Source of the DNA: Pedobacter sp. MR2016-24
Lineage (GTDB): Bacteria; Bacteroidota; Bacteroidia; Sphingobacteriales; Sphingobacteriaceae
Length of the DNA: 64,000 bases
Reading direction: 5' to 3'
Assembly (NCBI RefSeq): GCF_026239655.1
Contig: NZ_JAPIVO010000002.1
Location: 248,001 to 312,000 of the forward strand
Every line of letters begins with the position of its first letter. Within the stretch, counting starts at the first letter, position 1. The notes below the pieces were generated by a model. The model saw nothing but the letters and a program-made list of their open reading frames with translations, was not told the DNA's origin and did no database searches. Positions 56,687 to 63,323 of the stretch are shown here, piece after piece. The translations under genes were made by a program, and so were the position numbers.

Positions 56687-57715
56687 TTAAAAGATGTTAA
56701 ATGTTTTTATACTCAGAAAACTTTGTTCTATAGACCGCTGACGGTAAAAATTCTTGTAATATCCGCGCAGGAAAAATAGAACGGAACGCCCGATTACTTC
56801 TTTGATCCAGCGGAGGTCATCTACCAGTTCATGTGCGGTAATTTCTTTATTTACGTCAAATATTTGTGCTTTGGCGGTGGACAGCGCCTTAGCATAAGGT
56901 TTATAAATGTGTTTAACTACGTTCCTGTCCAGTATATATACCGGATTTGATAAACAATAATTGTCTCCTTTCAGGTAGTGAAAATCATGGTAATGGTAAA
57001 ATACAAGATCGAAATTTTCATTTCCTTCCATTACAGTGCCTTTAACTGCCTTAGCCTTATCATTAAAACTGTATTGCTGAACGTTCCATGGTGCAACACC
57101 TCCGCCAAGGTGTTGCAATACATGGACGCAGTCGAACCGCGTAGTCCAGTCGTCAAGATATTTCTGATCTCCAAATTTATTGTCTTCCATTCTGTTAAAA
57201 CACCAGGTTATACAGGCATCTACCCACCAGTTCAATACCTCCATGCCAGCTGCATTGTTTTTAAAAGTGACAAATTGTACGCAGTACACACCGCTTGTAG
57301 CACTTTGATCGTATTTAGGTGTGTACCTGTGTTCTGTAATGAGCACTGATTGCTCACCCATTTCTGCTACCAGCGCAGTTGGATCACTGAAAAACAACAA
57401 ATCTGCATCTATATAGGTGCAGTGATCCAGATCAAAAGCTGCTATACAATATTTTATGGTAGAGGATGCACAGGTCCAGCAGTATTCTCCGGCAGTCCGG
57501 CCGCCTTTAATGTTCAGCAGTCTTTCATTCTCAAATTCACGGAGGCTTACAATAGTGGCATGTTCCAGGTTCATTTTGGACAACAGTTCATAGCTGTTGC
57601 TGTCAAAAGCAAAGATGTACAGATGGAAATCTTCACAATGCTGTTTCAATGAATTATACATGGCCAATCCCCGTGAAAGGTAGGTGGTGTTAAATAGGGT
57701 ACAGAATTTAAGCAT
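56687..57715 (-). CDS. GT-A-type glycosyltransferase
   Basis: About 342 residues from the ATG at 57715 (MLKFCTLFNTTYLSRGLAM). YIDADLLFFSDP contains the DxD metal/nucleotide-sugar motif, and the fold is GT8-like (late YHYHDFHYLK). An upstream start overlapping the next gene is possible. Ends in basic, aromatic residues that may contact the membrane. The partner methyltransferase overlaps by 8 bp. Acceptor unknown, probably a surface polysaccharide or glycan. Confidence 0.8.
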   Translation of the reverse strand: MLKFCTLFNTTYLSRGLAMYNSLKQHCEDFHLYIFAFDSNSYELLSKMNLEHATIVSLREFENERLLNIKGGRTAGEYCWTCASSTIKYCIAAFDLDHCTYIDADLLFFSDPTALVAEMGEQSVLITEHRYTPKYDQSATSGVYCVQFVTFKNNAAGMEVLNWWVDACITWCFNRMEDNKFGDQKYLDDWTTRFDCVHVLQHLGGGVAPWNVQQYSFNDKAKAVKGTVMEGNENFDLVFYHYHDFHYLKGDNYCLSNPVYILDRNVVKHIYKPYAKALSTAKAQIFDVNKEITAHELVDDLRWIKEVIGRSVLFFLRGYYKNFYRQRSIEQSFLSIKTFNIF

Positions 57716-58508
57716 ATCTGGTCGTATTTTGAAGATAAAAACCTTTATTGAAGCCTTCCGGCTGGTTGTCAATAAACATGATCTGTTCGCCTTCTACATA
57801 AGGAGGCAGTTCACAGATAATGTTGTATTTGTTGTTAAAGTGTGTCAAAAAGTTATGTTCATTAAAGAACCATGAGGGGTATGATGCGTCATATATTTCT
57901 GGTGGCACGGTTTGTAAAGTGAGCCTGTCTGCTGGTCCGTAATGAAATGCAGTACGGTCAAATACAATAAAGTCAAAATCATAGCTGTTAAGCTGTTGAA
58001 GAAAAGCGTGTGGTTCCGGCAAATACTGCACACTGCTTGACAGCAGGATCAGATCGATTTCTTTATCTTTCAGGCATTCATCTATTGAAGCATAAAACTT
58101 TAAATGTTCGTCTTCAAAATTCTCTTTTCCGCAATTGATATAATGATCCTGCTCAACAATATTCCAGCTGGAACAAACAGCTGTGCCAATGAAATCTTTT
58201 ACCTGGTAATAGGTACTGCCTAATGATCCGCCAAAATCGAGGACATGAATTGGTCTCTTTTTTAACGCAGCACTTTTTAGCAGGCAAGCCATCAATGGGA
58301 AAGGATATTCTTTTTTGTCAAATAAAACAGAGTCCCGCTCATAAACTGCCGTTCCGTTTTTTACCTGCAGCAGGGCATCTCTTGTTTTGTTAAGGATAGT
58401 TGCCTGATCATATCCGCCTGCTGCGGCAGAGACATCCTGCCATGATGGATAATTTCCAAACCAGCCGTATTGCGGTTTTTTAGGTTTTGAGGAAAACAGT
58501 TTGAACAT
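57708..58508 (-). CDS. TIGR04325-type putative methyltransferase
   Basis: A 266-residue protein opening MFKLFSSKPKKPQYGWFGNYPSWQ, with SAM-binding IHVLDFGGSLGSTYYQ and LILLSSSVQYLPEP, marking the TIGR04325 family often found in polysaccharide clusters. Overlaps the glycosyltransferase by 8 bp, so they likely modify the same glycan. Divergent from an NTF2-like gene. Confidence 0.85.
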   Translation of the reverse strand: MFKLFSSKPKKPQYGWFGNYPSWQDVSAAAGGYDQATILNKTRDALLQVKNGTAVYERDSVLFDKKEYPFPLMACLLKSAALKKRPIHVLDFGGSLGSTYYQVKDFIGTAVCSSWNIVEQDHYINCGKENFEDEHLKFYASIDECLKDKEIDLILLSSSVQYLPEPHAFLQQLNSYDFDFIVFDRTAFHYGPADRLTLQTVPPEIYDASYPSWFFNEHNFLTHFNNKYNIICELPPYVEGEQIMFIDNQPEGFNKGFYLQNTTRYA

Positions 58509-58669
58509 AATGCCTTAGTGATTTCGGGTTTTCATGTGCATGACAACTGTTTCCTGAAAAGGTCCTATAAGGAAATAAGAAAATTTTATGAGGGAACCGG
58601 TTTTATTATTGATAACTTTAAATCGTTGCCGGGAGATAGGAACGTCAATTAAAAACCAAATATAGATTT

Positions 58670-59101
58670 ATGAAGAGATTAGCTGTATTACTGCTGTTGA
58701 GTGTTATTTTGATAAATGCTAAAGCACAAAGTAAAGATGAAGCCGAGGTGGCTGCGGGAGTAGAGAAATTACGGACCGCGATGATCAGTGGTAATAAAGC
58801 GGAGCTGGAAAGCATATTATCAGACGACCTGACTTATGGTCACTCTGGTGGTAAAATAGAAAATAAGGCATCTTTTGTGACGGCGATATCCACCAGGAAA
58901 TCTGATTTTAAGATGATTCAGCTGAATGATCAGACAATTTCGGTAACAGGTGATGTTGCCGTAGTAAGACATTTACTCGTGGCCGATACAAATGATGGCG
59001 GGAAGCCTGCGAATATCCATTTGGGTATAGTGCTGGTGTGGAAAAAGACTAGAGGACAGTGGAAAATGATTGCAAGGCGTGCTTTCCATGTCCCGGTATA
59101 A
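58670..59101 (+). CDS. Exported NTF2-like (DUF4440) protein
   Basis: A 143-residue protein with a signal peptide (MKRLAVLLLLSVILINAKAQ). The DUF4440/SnoaL-like cone fold shows LSDDLTYGHSGG, FVTAISTRKSD and GDVAVVRHLLVAD. Usually a small-molecule binding or enzymatic scaffold. A second NTF2-like gene starts 14 bp downstream. Confidence 0.85.
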   Translation: MKRLAVLLLLSVILINAKAQSKDEAEVAAGVEKLRTAMISGNKAELESILSDDLTYGHSGGKIENKASFVTAISTRKSDFKMIQLNDQTISVTGDVAVVRHLLVADTNDGGKPANIHLGIVLVWKKTRGQWKMIARRAFHVPV

Positions 59102-59115
59102 AATATGTTGAGATA

Positions 59116-59496
59116 ATGAATGAAATTGAATTGTCGGGAGCTGATGAGATCCTGAACTCCAGAAATGCATCAAATGCAGCAATTATAAAAAAGGACGTGG
59201 CTGGCGTGGCTAAATACTGGATGGACGATATTGTGGTCATTTCGGGAGAAGGAACGTCTTACGTCGGAAAGAAACTGTTATGTAAGGTGTGGACAGAGAT
59301 GTTTGCCGTGAAGGTACCGCCGGTTTTTGAGCGCCTGCCTGAGGAAATTGTGATGGGTGACAGTAAGGTGATTGCCTGGGAAAAAGGCACATGGAATTAT
59401 AAAAATGAGACATTCCGCGGCAATTATGCGGCAATGTGGCGTAAAGTTAATGGCATGTGGATGACCCAGTCGGAACTTTTTGTGTCGCTCGACTAA
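59116..59496 (+). CDS. Cytoplasmic NTF2-like (DUF4440) protein
   Basis: About 126 residues from the ATG at 59116 (MNEIELSGADEILNSRN), which lies after the stop of the preceding gene; earlier in-frame starts overlap it. GVAKYWMDDIVVISGEG and NYKNETFRGNYAAMWRK fit DUF4440. Unlike its neighbour it has no signal peptide, so the two related proteins act in different compartments. Confidence 0.82.
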   Translation: MNEIELSGADEILNSRNASNAAIIKKDVAGVAKYWMDDIVVISGEGTSYVGKKLLCKVWTEMFAVKVPPVFERLPEEIVMGDSKVIAWEKGTWNYKNETFRGNYAAMWRKVNGMWMTQSELFVSLD

Positions 59497-59517
59497 GATG
59501 TCCGCCAATTGAACCTG

Positions 59518-60177
59518 CTAGTTCATCAGCAGGTTCAGCATTTCTTTTACTTCTTCGAGTTCCCGCTCTAATCGTGCCACACGCTCTTCCAGCAGCTTGT
59601 TGGTTGCTTCCGGCGTCGAGCCTTCCGGGTTTGTCGTTTCCGTTGTATCCTGAGTTTCTGTTATTGTTCCAAACAAATGTATATACCGTGCTTCTTTTTG
59701 ACCGGGTTTCTTTTCCAGTTGTTTTACATAAGGGGGCTGGTCTGATGCCAGCTTTTGCAGGATCTCCTGCACATCTTCTATCGTATCAAATTCATATAGC
59801 CGGGCAGCATTTGTATTGATCTCTCCGGGGGTCAGGGGACCTCTTAACAGGAGCAGGCAGAGTATAGCCAGTTCTGTGGGCAAGAGAGGATATACAATTG
59901 CCAGATTATGCTTGTATTTTGTACTGCGGCTACCGGCTCCTGTTGCAGTTCCTGTCAGGCCTTTTATTTTTAAGGCATTGAGGGTAAGGGTTACTGTTTC
60001 CTCATCATAGTTCACTACCGGATTCCTGGATGTTTTCTGATTACAGGCTGCTGTCAGTGCAGCAATAGTCATTGGATAATAATCGGGCGTTGTTTTGCTT
60101 TTTTCTATCAGTGCACCCAGAACACGTTGTTCTGCTGCAGAAAGTATGATTACTGATTCGCTGGTTTCCATGCCCAT
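59518..60177 (-). CDS. YceH/DUF480-family protein
   Basis: A 219-residue protein of two winged-helix domains: LSAAEQRVLGALIEKSKTTPDYYP and a second starting TELAILCLLLLRGPLTPGEI. C-terminal coiled coil (LLEERVARLERELEEVKEML). The family (UPF0502) is DNA-binding-like with unknown role. ATG 60171 is an alternative start. Convergent with the NTF2 pair. Confidence 0.9.
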   Translation of the reverse strand: MGMETSESVIILSAAEQRVLGALIEKSKTTPDYYPMTIAALTAACNQKTSRNPVVNYDEETVTLTLNALKIKGLTGTATGAGSRSTKYKHNLAIVYPLLPTELAILCLLLLRGPLTPGEINTNAARLYEFDTIEDVQEILQKLASDQPPYVKQLEKKPGQKEARYIHLFGTITETQDTTETTNPEGSTPEATNKLLEERVARLERELEEVKEMLNLLMN

Positions 60178-60324
60178 AAATATATAAATATTTAAAAAGG
60201 CAGCGATGAAGATTTAAAATAGTTTTATCCAAAGATTTAGCAGGCTAAAATGGCGTCAATTAGTTGGAAATGCATTTTAGTCAGATTTTTTTTCATATAA
60301 TCAAAAAAAAAGTAGTTTATGTGT

Positions 60325-60354
60325 TTTGATTGTATGTTTTTTGTTATATATTCG
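60325..60354 (+). promoter_or_regulatory. Candidate promoter of a non-coding transcript
   Basis: TTTG at 60325-60328 and TATATTCG at 60347-60354, one mismatch from TAnnTTTG, are spaced 18 bp, within the range of Bacteroidota primary-sigma promoters. No gene follows for ~450 bp. Confidence 0.5.
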
Positions 60355-60360
60355 GAATTA

Positions 60361-60575
60361 AATAGACAATTGATGCAATTTTATCTGATTAGCGCTTTAC
60401 CAGATTAGTTTGTTGTAACATATTTTTTATTTCTTGAATTCTGATCATAAAATTTGTCGTCAGAATTGATTTTTGAAAATGTGCAGGTTATATAAACTGC
60501 GAAAGAAATAGGCTTCGGCCTATAATAGGTAGTTAATAAAAGAAAATGCTGATGGATGTCAGCATTTTCCTTTTA
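60361..60575 (+). ncRNA. Candidate non-coding RNA
   Basis: The interval between the promoter-like site and the terminator, ~215 nt, has no good ORF. Near its 3' end is ATAGGC-TTCG-GCCTAT (60508-60523), a 6-bp stem closed by a stable UUCG tetraloop, then the terminator hairpin. A UUCG stem next to a terminator in a gene desert suggests a structured RNA. I could not match it to 6S RNA or other known families. Confidence 0.45.
60542..60574 (+). terminator. Intrinsic terminator in the gene-poor stretch
   Basis: GAAAATGCTGA (60542-60552) pairs perfectly with TCAGCATTTTC (60559-60569) around a 6-nt loop, then CTTTT. On the minus strand its flank is also T-rich, so it could act both ways and serve the YceH gene's upstream neighbourhood. 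Confidence 0.8.
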
Positions 60576-60686
60576 CATCCTTTTTAATGAGTTCTGAATA
60601 ATAATTCAACAATGTGTGGATTATTGCTACAATTACAATTTCTCTCTTTATCTTTAATTTGCTGATTTTCAGTTATTTCATTTATT

Positions 60687-60702
60687 GTGCCAGTACTGGC
60701 AC
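60687..60702. promoter_or_regulatory. Perfect 16-bp palindrome upstream of a small secreted protein gene
   Basis: GTGCCAGTACTGGCAC is its own reverse complement, with no spacer, 100 bp before the ATG at 60802. Likely a dimeric regulator's operator. No matching regulator gene is evident nearby. Confidence 0.5.
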
Positions 60703-60801
60703 TATTATGAACCTATACTGTTCAGAATTAATAATTGAATTTAACAGGTCGTAAGAAAGATTTATATCATATCATTCATTGCTATCAAAAAAACAAATTT
60801 T

Positions 60802-61113
60802 ATGAAAAACTTAATTTTAACAGCAACAGTATTAGCATTCGCAGGTATATCAACAGTAAAAGCTTCGGCGGTTAAAGAGCCGGTAGCAATTACCATTCGA
60901 CAAGACAGTACTACGAAAGTACCTGTAAAAATTGAAGAGCTTCCTGCTCCCGTGACAACTACGCTAAAAGCAGATGCTTACAAAGACTGGGCACCAACTG
61001 CTGCGTTCTTGGTAACCAATGCTGACAAAACACAATACTACCATATAGATGTTAAAAAAGGAACTGAAGTTGCTTTTATTAAAATCAATAAAGATGGTGT
61101 GGTTGTTCAATAA
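60802..61113 (+). CDS. Small secreted protein of unknown function
   Basis: A 103-residue protein with a signal peptide (ends TVKASA). The mature part has Thr/Val-rich strands, then AYKDWAPTAAFLVTNADKTQYYHIDVKKGTE, ending FIKINKDGVVVQ, suggesting a small beta-alpha fold similar to PepSY/BLIP-like periplasmic proteins. A strong terminator follows, so it is monocistronic, behind a palindromic operator. Confidence 0.8.
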   Translation: MKNLILTATVLAFAGISTVKASAVKEPVAITIRQDSTTKVPVKIEELPAPVTTTLKADAYKDWAPTAAFLVTNADKTQYYHIDVKKGTEVAFIKINKDGVVVQ

Positions 61114-61142
61114 GCCTCATTCAAATTATAATATCGTTAGAG

Positions 61143-61166
61143 AGCCGGAGCAATCCGGCTTTTTTA
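61143..61166 (+). terminator. Strong intrinsic terminator
   Basis: AGCCGGA (61143-61149) and TCCGGCT (61154-61160) close a GCAA (GNRA) tetraloop, followed by seven T at the end of the stem and beyond. It ends the small secreted protein transcript. Confidence 0.85.
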
Positions 61167-61418
61167 TTAACATATATTTATTTTTTTTATAAAAATTGTT
61201 TTTGTATAACGTATTGTTCTACAGATCTCTATCAAGATATAATATGCTTAATTTTACATTATACATTTCCGGATTATTTGTTATCCACATCTATTGTTAA
61301 TAACGTTGTGGATAAACAGACTTATCAACATAAAATGTGGAATACTATGTGGAAAGCTGTGGGAAACAAAAAAGCAGCCAGTTTTTAAATACTGGCGGCC
61401 TGGGGTGATGTGTGAAAT
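61161..61418. other. AT-rich tract with a cluster of DnaA boxes (possible oriC or DnaA-binding locus)
   Basis: No gene between 61114 and 61418. TTATCCACA at 61281-61289 and its complement at 61307-61315 are perfect DnaA boxes; TTATCAACA at 61322-61330 has one mismatch. Three more TGTGG-type boxes start at 61336, 61348 and 61359, spaced 12 and 11 bp, about one helical turn. The adjacent ~100 bp (61161-61260) is very AT-rich, like a DNA-unwinding element. Layout resembles a replication origin; dnaA is not in the window. Confidence 0.5.
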
Positions 61419-61943
61419 TTATCTTTGTCTGTTACCCTGAGACCTGTTATTCCTATTGGAATTATTGCCTTTTCCAGCGTTACTGTTATTATTCTTGCTG
61501 GCTGCCACTCTGTTTGTATTGCTTTGCACTCTGCCACTCCTGGCGGATGCATATCTGCTGTCTTTGCTATCTCTTATATTGCCCTGCTGTCCTTTGTAGT
61601 TTTTGTATTTGCTATATTGCTGAACATGCGACTGGTGAGCTAAATAAGGTTTTGGATTATTCATTACAACCTTATAAGAATTGTACAGATTGTAATCTTT
61701 ATATCTTGAGGGAAGACTTCTTCTTGTAATCCACCTTCCGTTTTCCAGGTATACATATTGTTTTGCGGGTACATTGTAATACACATCCATGTCTGGCAGA
61801 TAATAGTAATCTACATGATCATATCCTGTAGGTCCCCACTGTGGCTGTGAACCAATATTAACGCTAACATTTACTTGTGCCTGAGTGCTGATGCTGCTTA
61901 ACGAAGCTACTCCGATTATTGCAGCTAAAATGATTCTTTTCAT
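61419..61943 (-). CDS. Secreted protein with Asn/Ser/Arg-rich tail
   Basis: A 174-residue protein with a signal peptide (ends ISTQAQ). Residues ~25-105 form a Tyr/Trp-rich domain (QWGPTGYDHVDYYYLPDMDVYY; YVYLENGRWITRRSLPSRY). Residues ~125-174 are low complexity, Asn, Ser, Gly, Lys and Arg, strongly basic. Similar secreted proteins are common in Bacteroidota but have no known function; I know no family name. Confidence 0.8.
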   Translation of the reverse strand: MKRIILAAIIGVASLSSISTQAQVNVSVNIGSQPQWGPTGYDHVDYYYLPDMDVYYNVPAKQYVYLENGRWITRRSLPSRYKDYNLYNSYKVVMNNPKPYLAHQSHVQQYSKYKNYKGQQGNIRDSKDSRYASARSGRVQSNTNRVAASKNNNSNAGKGNNSNRNNRSQGNRQR

Positions 61944-62021
61944 TATTTGTGTGTTTTATATCAGGTATATTCCAAACGATGTGCCATCAGAAGGCAAATT
62001 AGGGGAGCGTTCTATTAATGC

Positions 62022-62057
62022 GGTGAATGTGCCGACCAATAAGGTGGATGTGCCGAC
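62022..62057. repeat. Short direct repeat before the MutT gene
   Basis: GGTGAATGTGCCGAC (62022-62036) and GGTGGATGTGCCGAC (62043-62057) are 15-bp near-copies with a 21-bp period; a weaker GATGTGCCATCAGA lies at about 61978. They sit in the gap between the secreted protein gene and mutT. Could be a regulator site or remnant coding DNA. Confidence 0.45.
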
Positions 62058-62160
62058 AGAAAGTATCATTTTCAGCCACCTGATTTTTGTTGCAGAGCGG
62101 CATTTCTGTCTTATTTCGGCTAAATCACTACATATTTGTCCCATTAATCAATATCTTTAA

Positions 62161-62559
62161 ATGATGACTGACGTATCTTGTGCATTAATTCTGGATGATA
62201 ATTATAACGTGCTGGTCGCTCAGAGGAGTGCTGTTATGCGTCTTCCTCTGAAGTGGGAATTTCCGGGCGGTAAAATAGAGGAGGGGGAAACTGCAGAAGA
62301 ATGCCTGATCAGGGAGCTTATGGAAGAGTTGGGTGTGAAGGTTGAGGTTACTGATGTTATGCTGCCCAGTGCGTATAATGATGGAATGCAGTCCATCCGT
62401 CTGTTTCCATTTCTGTGCAGAATTGTGGCAGGAGAAATCATACTCCATGAACATGCTGCCTATTTATGGCTGCCGGCTAATGAATTGACAGCGCTGGATT
62501 GGGCGGCGGCAGATATTCCGGTGCTGGAAGCCTACTTGTTAAAACTATTCCCGTCATAG
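62161..62559 (+). CDS. MutT-like Nudix hydrolase
   Basis: A 132-residue Nudix enzyme with GGKIEEGETAEECLIRELMEELGV, the complete Nudix box. Typical of (d)NTP pyrophosphohydrolases that remove oxidised 8-oxo-dGTP, with length matching MutT (~130). ATG 62164 is an alternative start. 25 bp before the small membrane protein. Confidence 0.9.
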   Translation: MMTDVSCALILDDNYNVLVAQRSAVMRLPLKWEFPGGKIEEGETAEECLIRELMEELGVKVEVTDVMLPSAYNDGMQSIRLFPFLCRIVAGEIILHEHAAYLWLPANELTALDWAAADIPVLEAYLLKLFPS

Positions 62560-62584
62560 GCTGTTTTGTAATAAATTTATATTT

Positions 62585-62758
62585 ATGAACTCATTTTTCA
62601 AAACGATCATAGCCGGCTGGGGCGCGAAGAAACTAGGGGGCGGTTGCCTGTCTACTATTGTAATATTTGTTATTATCTATATGGCTTTAGGCCAGTGCAG
62701 CAGAACACCTCAGCGTGCTGCGCTGAATACTTCTCCTGCTACTGAAAACAGGAGATAA
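62585..62758 (+). CDS. Small single-pass membrane protein (57 aa)
   Basis: A 57-residue ORF starting MNSFFKTIIAGWGAKKLGGG, with one membrane helix (CLSTIVIFVIIYMALGQC, residues ~21-38) and a short polar tail. 25 bp after mutT and in the same direction. The AKKLGGGC...GxC pattern resembles small membrane proteins I recall from Bacteroidota; function unknown. Confidence 0.7.
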   Translation: MNSFFKTIIAGWGAKKLGGGCLSTIVIFVIIYMALGQCSRTPQRAALNTSPATENRR

Positions 62759-62796
62759 TCTTCTAAACTTTAAAAGGACTGGATTACAGCATCAGT

Positions 62797-62868
62797 TGAA
62801 ATAAGAAACGGGGAACAGCCAGGCGGCTGCTCCCCGTTATCTAATTAACGCTCTCAGGTATATAGACG
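62797..62868 (-). ncRNA. Candidate small RNA, copy 2
   Basis: Minus strand. Positions 62868 down to 62843 are identical over 26 nt to 50671-50696, then AGAT and a terminator: AACGGGGA/TCCCCGTT outer stem (plus-strand 62807-62814 and 62831-62838), one mismatch, a CAGCC/GGCTG inner stem (62816-62820, 62825-62829) and an AGGC loop, followed on the minus strand by TTTCTTAT. CAATAATA on the minus strand (62888-62881) ends 12 nt before the start, as in copy 1. The same-strand gene downstream is over 800 bp away, so it is not an obvious leader. Confidence 0.6.
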
Positions 62869-62925
62869 AGTAAATATCTTTATTATTGTGCGCGGTGAAA
62901 AATATTTTCAATCCTTCTGATATTT

Positions 62926-62944
62926 ACTGCATATTCTATGCAGT
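62926..62944. promoter_or_regulatory. Perfect 8-bp inverted repeat in an intergenic gap
   Basis: ACTGCATA-TTC-TATGCAGT: perfect 8-bp arms with a 3-bp spacer, 58 bp upstream of the start of candidate small RNA 2 (minus) and 113 bp before the next gene (plus). A regulator site for either; binding protein unknown. Confidence 0.45.
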
Positions 62945-63056
62945 TATTTGATATGTTCCTTCATGTATTGTAAGTTTGTGGTGATAAAACCAGATCTGAA
63001 CCCCCTTTATTTCACGTATGTGTAAATAATTGATTTAAACCAACCTGAACAGAGGA

Positions 63057-63302
63057 ATGAAAAACGCTGACCTTACCAGTCAAGAGAATATGTTTTACAG
63101 TCTTATTAATGAAATTGAAAAGGAATATTATATCTATTTCGGATTAAAGGCTATCCAGAAGTCACTGGAAACAGAACGTATTTATGATCATTTTATACTA
63201 GATAGTACTACCGGGCAACTGAATTTTCTCACAAATAGTGATTTGCCTGAAGAGATCAGAGAGATGATTCTCTCGGCCTATCAAAGATTTTTTCACCCAT
63301 AA
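63057..63302 (+). CDS. Small hypothetical protein
   Basis: An 81-residue soluble protein, mostly helical, acidic (ENMFYSLINEIEKEYYIYFGLKAIQKSLE). No signal peptide or recognised family. An AGAGGA stretch just before the ATG could be its ribosome site. The MFS gene starts 21 bp downstream, so possibly co-transcribed. Confidence 0.65.
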   Translation: MKNADLTSQENMFYSLINEIEKEYYIYFGLKAIQKSLETERIYDHFILDSTTGQLNFLTNSDLPEEIREMILSAYQRFFHP

Positions 63303-63323
63303 AAGCCCTTTACAAATAAATCA

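Larger units (their letters stand above)
60178..60801. other. Gene-poor AT-rich stretch
   Basis: No credible coding region in 624 bp. It holds a promoter-like pair (60325-60354), a stem with TTCG loop (60508-60523), an intrinsic terminator (60542-60574) and a perfect 16-bp palindrome (60687-60702). The first ~120 bp are A/T-rich with nothing else recognised. Confidence 0.6.

Noticed and set aside
61956..62144. 62-residue minus-strand frame covering the 21-bp repeat
   Set aside because: Would encode a repeat-derived peptide with no family; the plus-strand frame there is equally poor.
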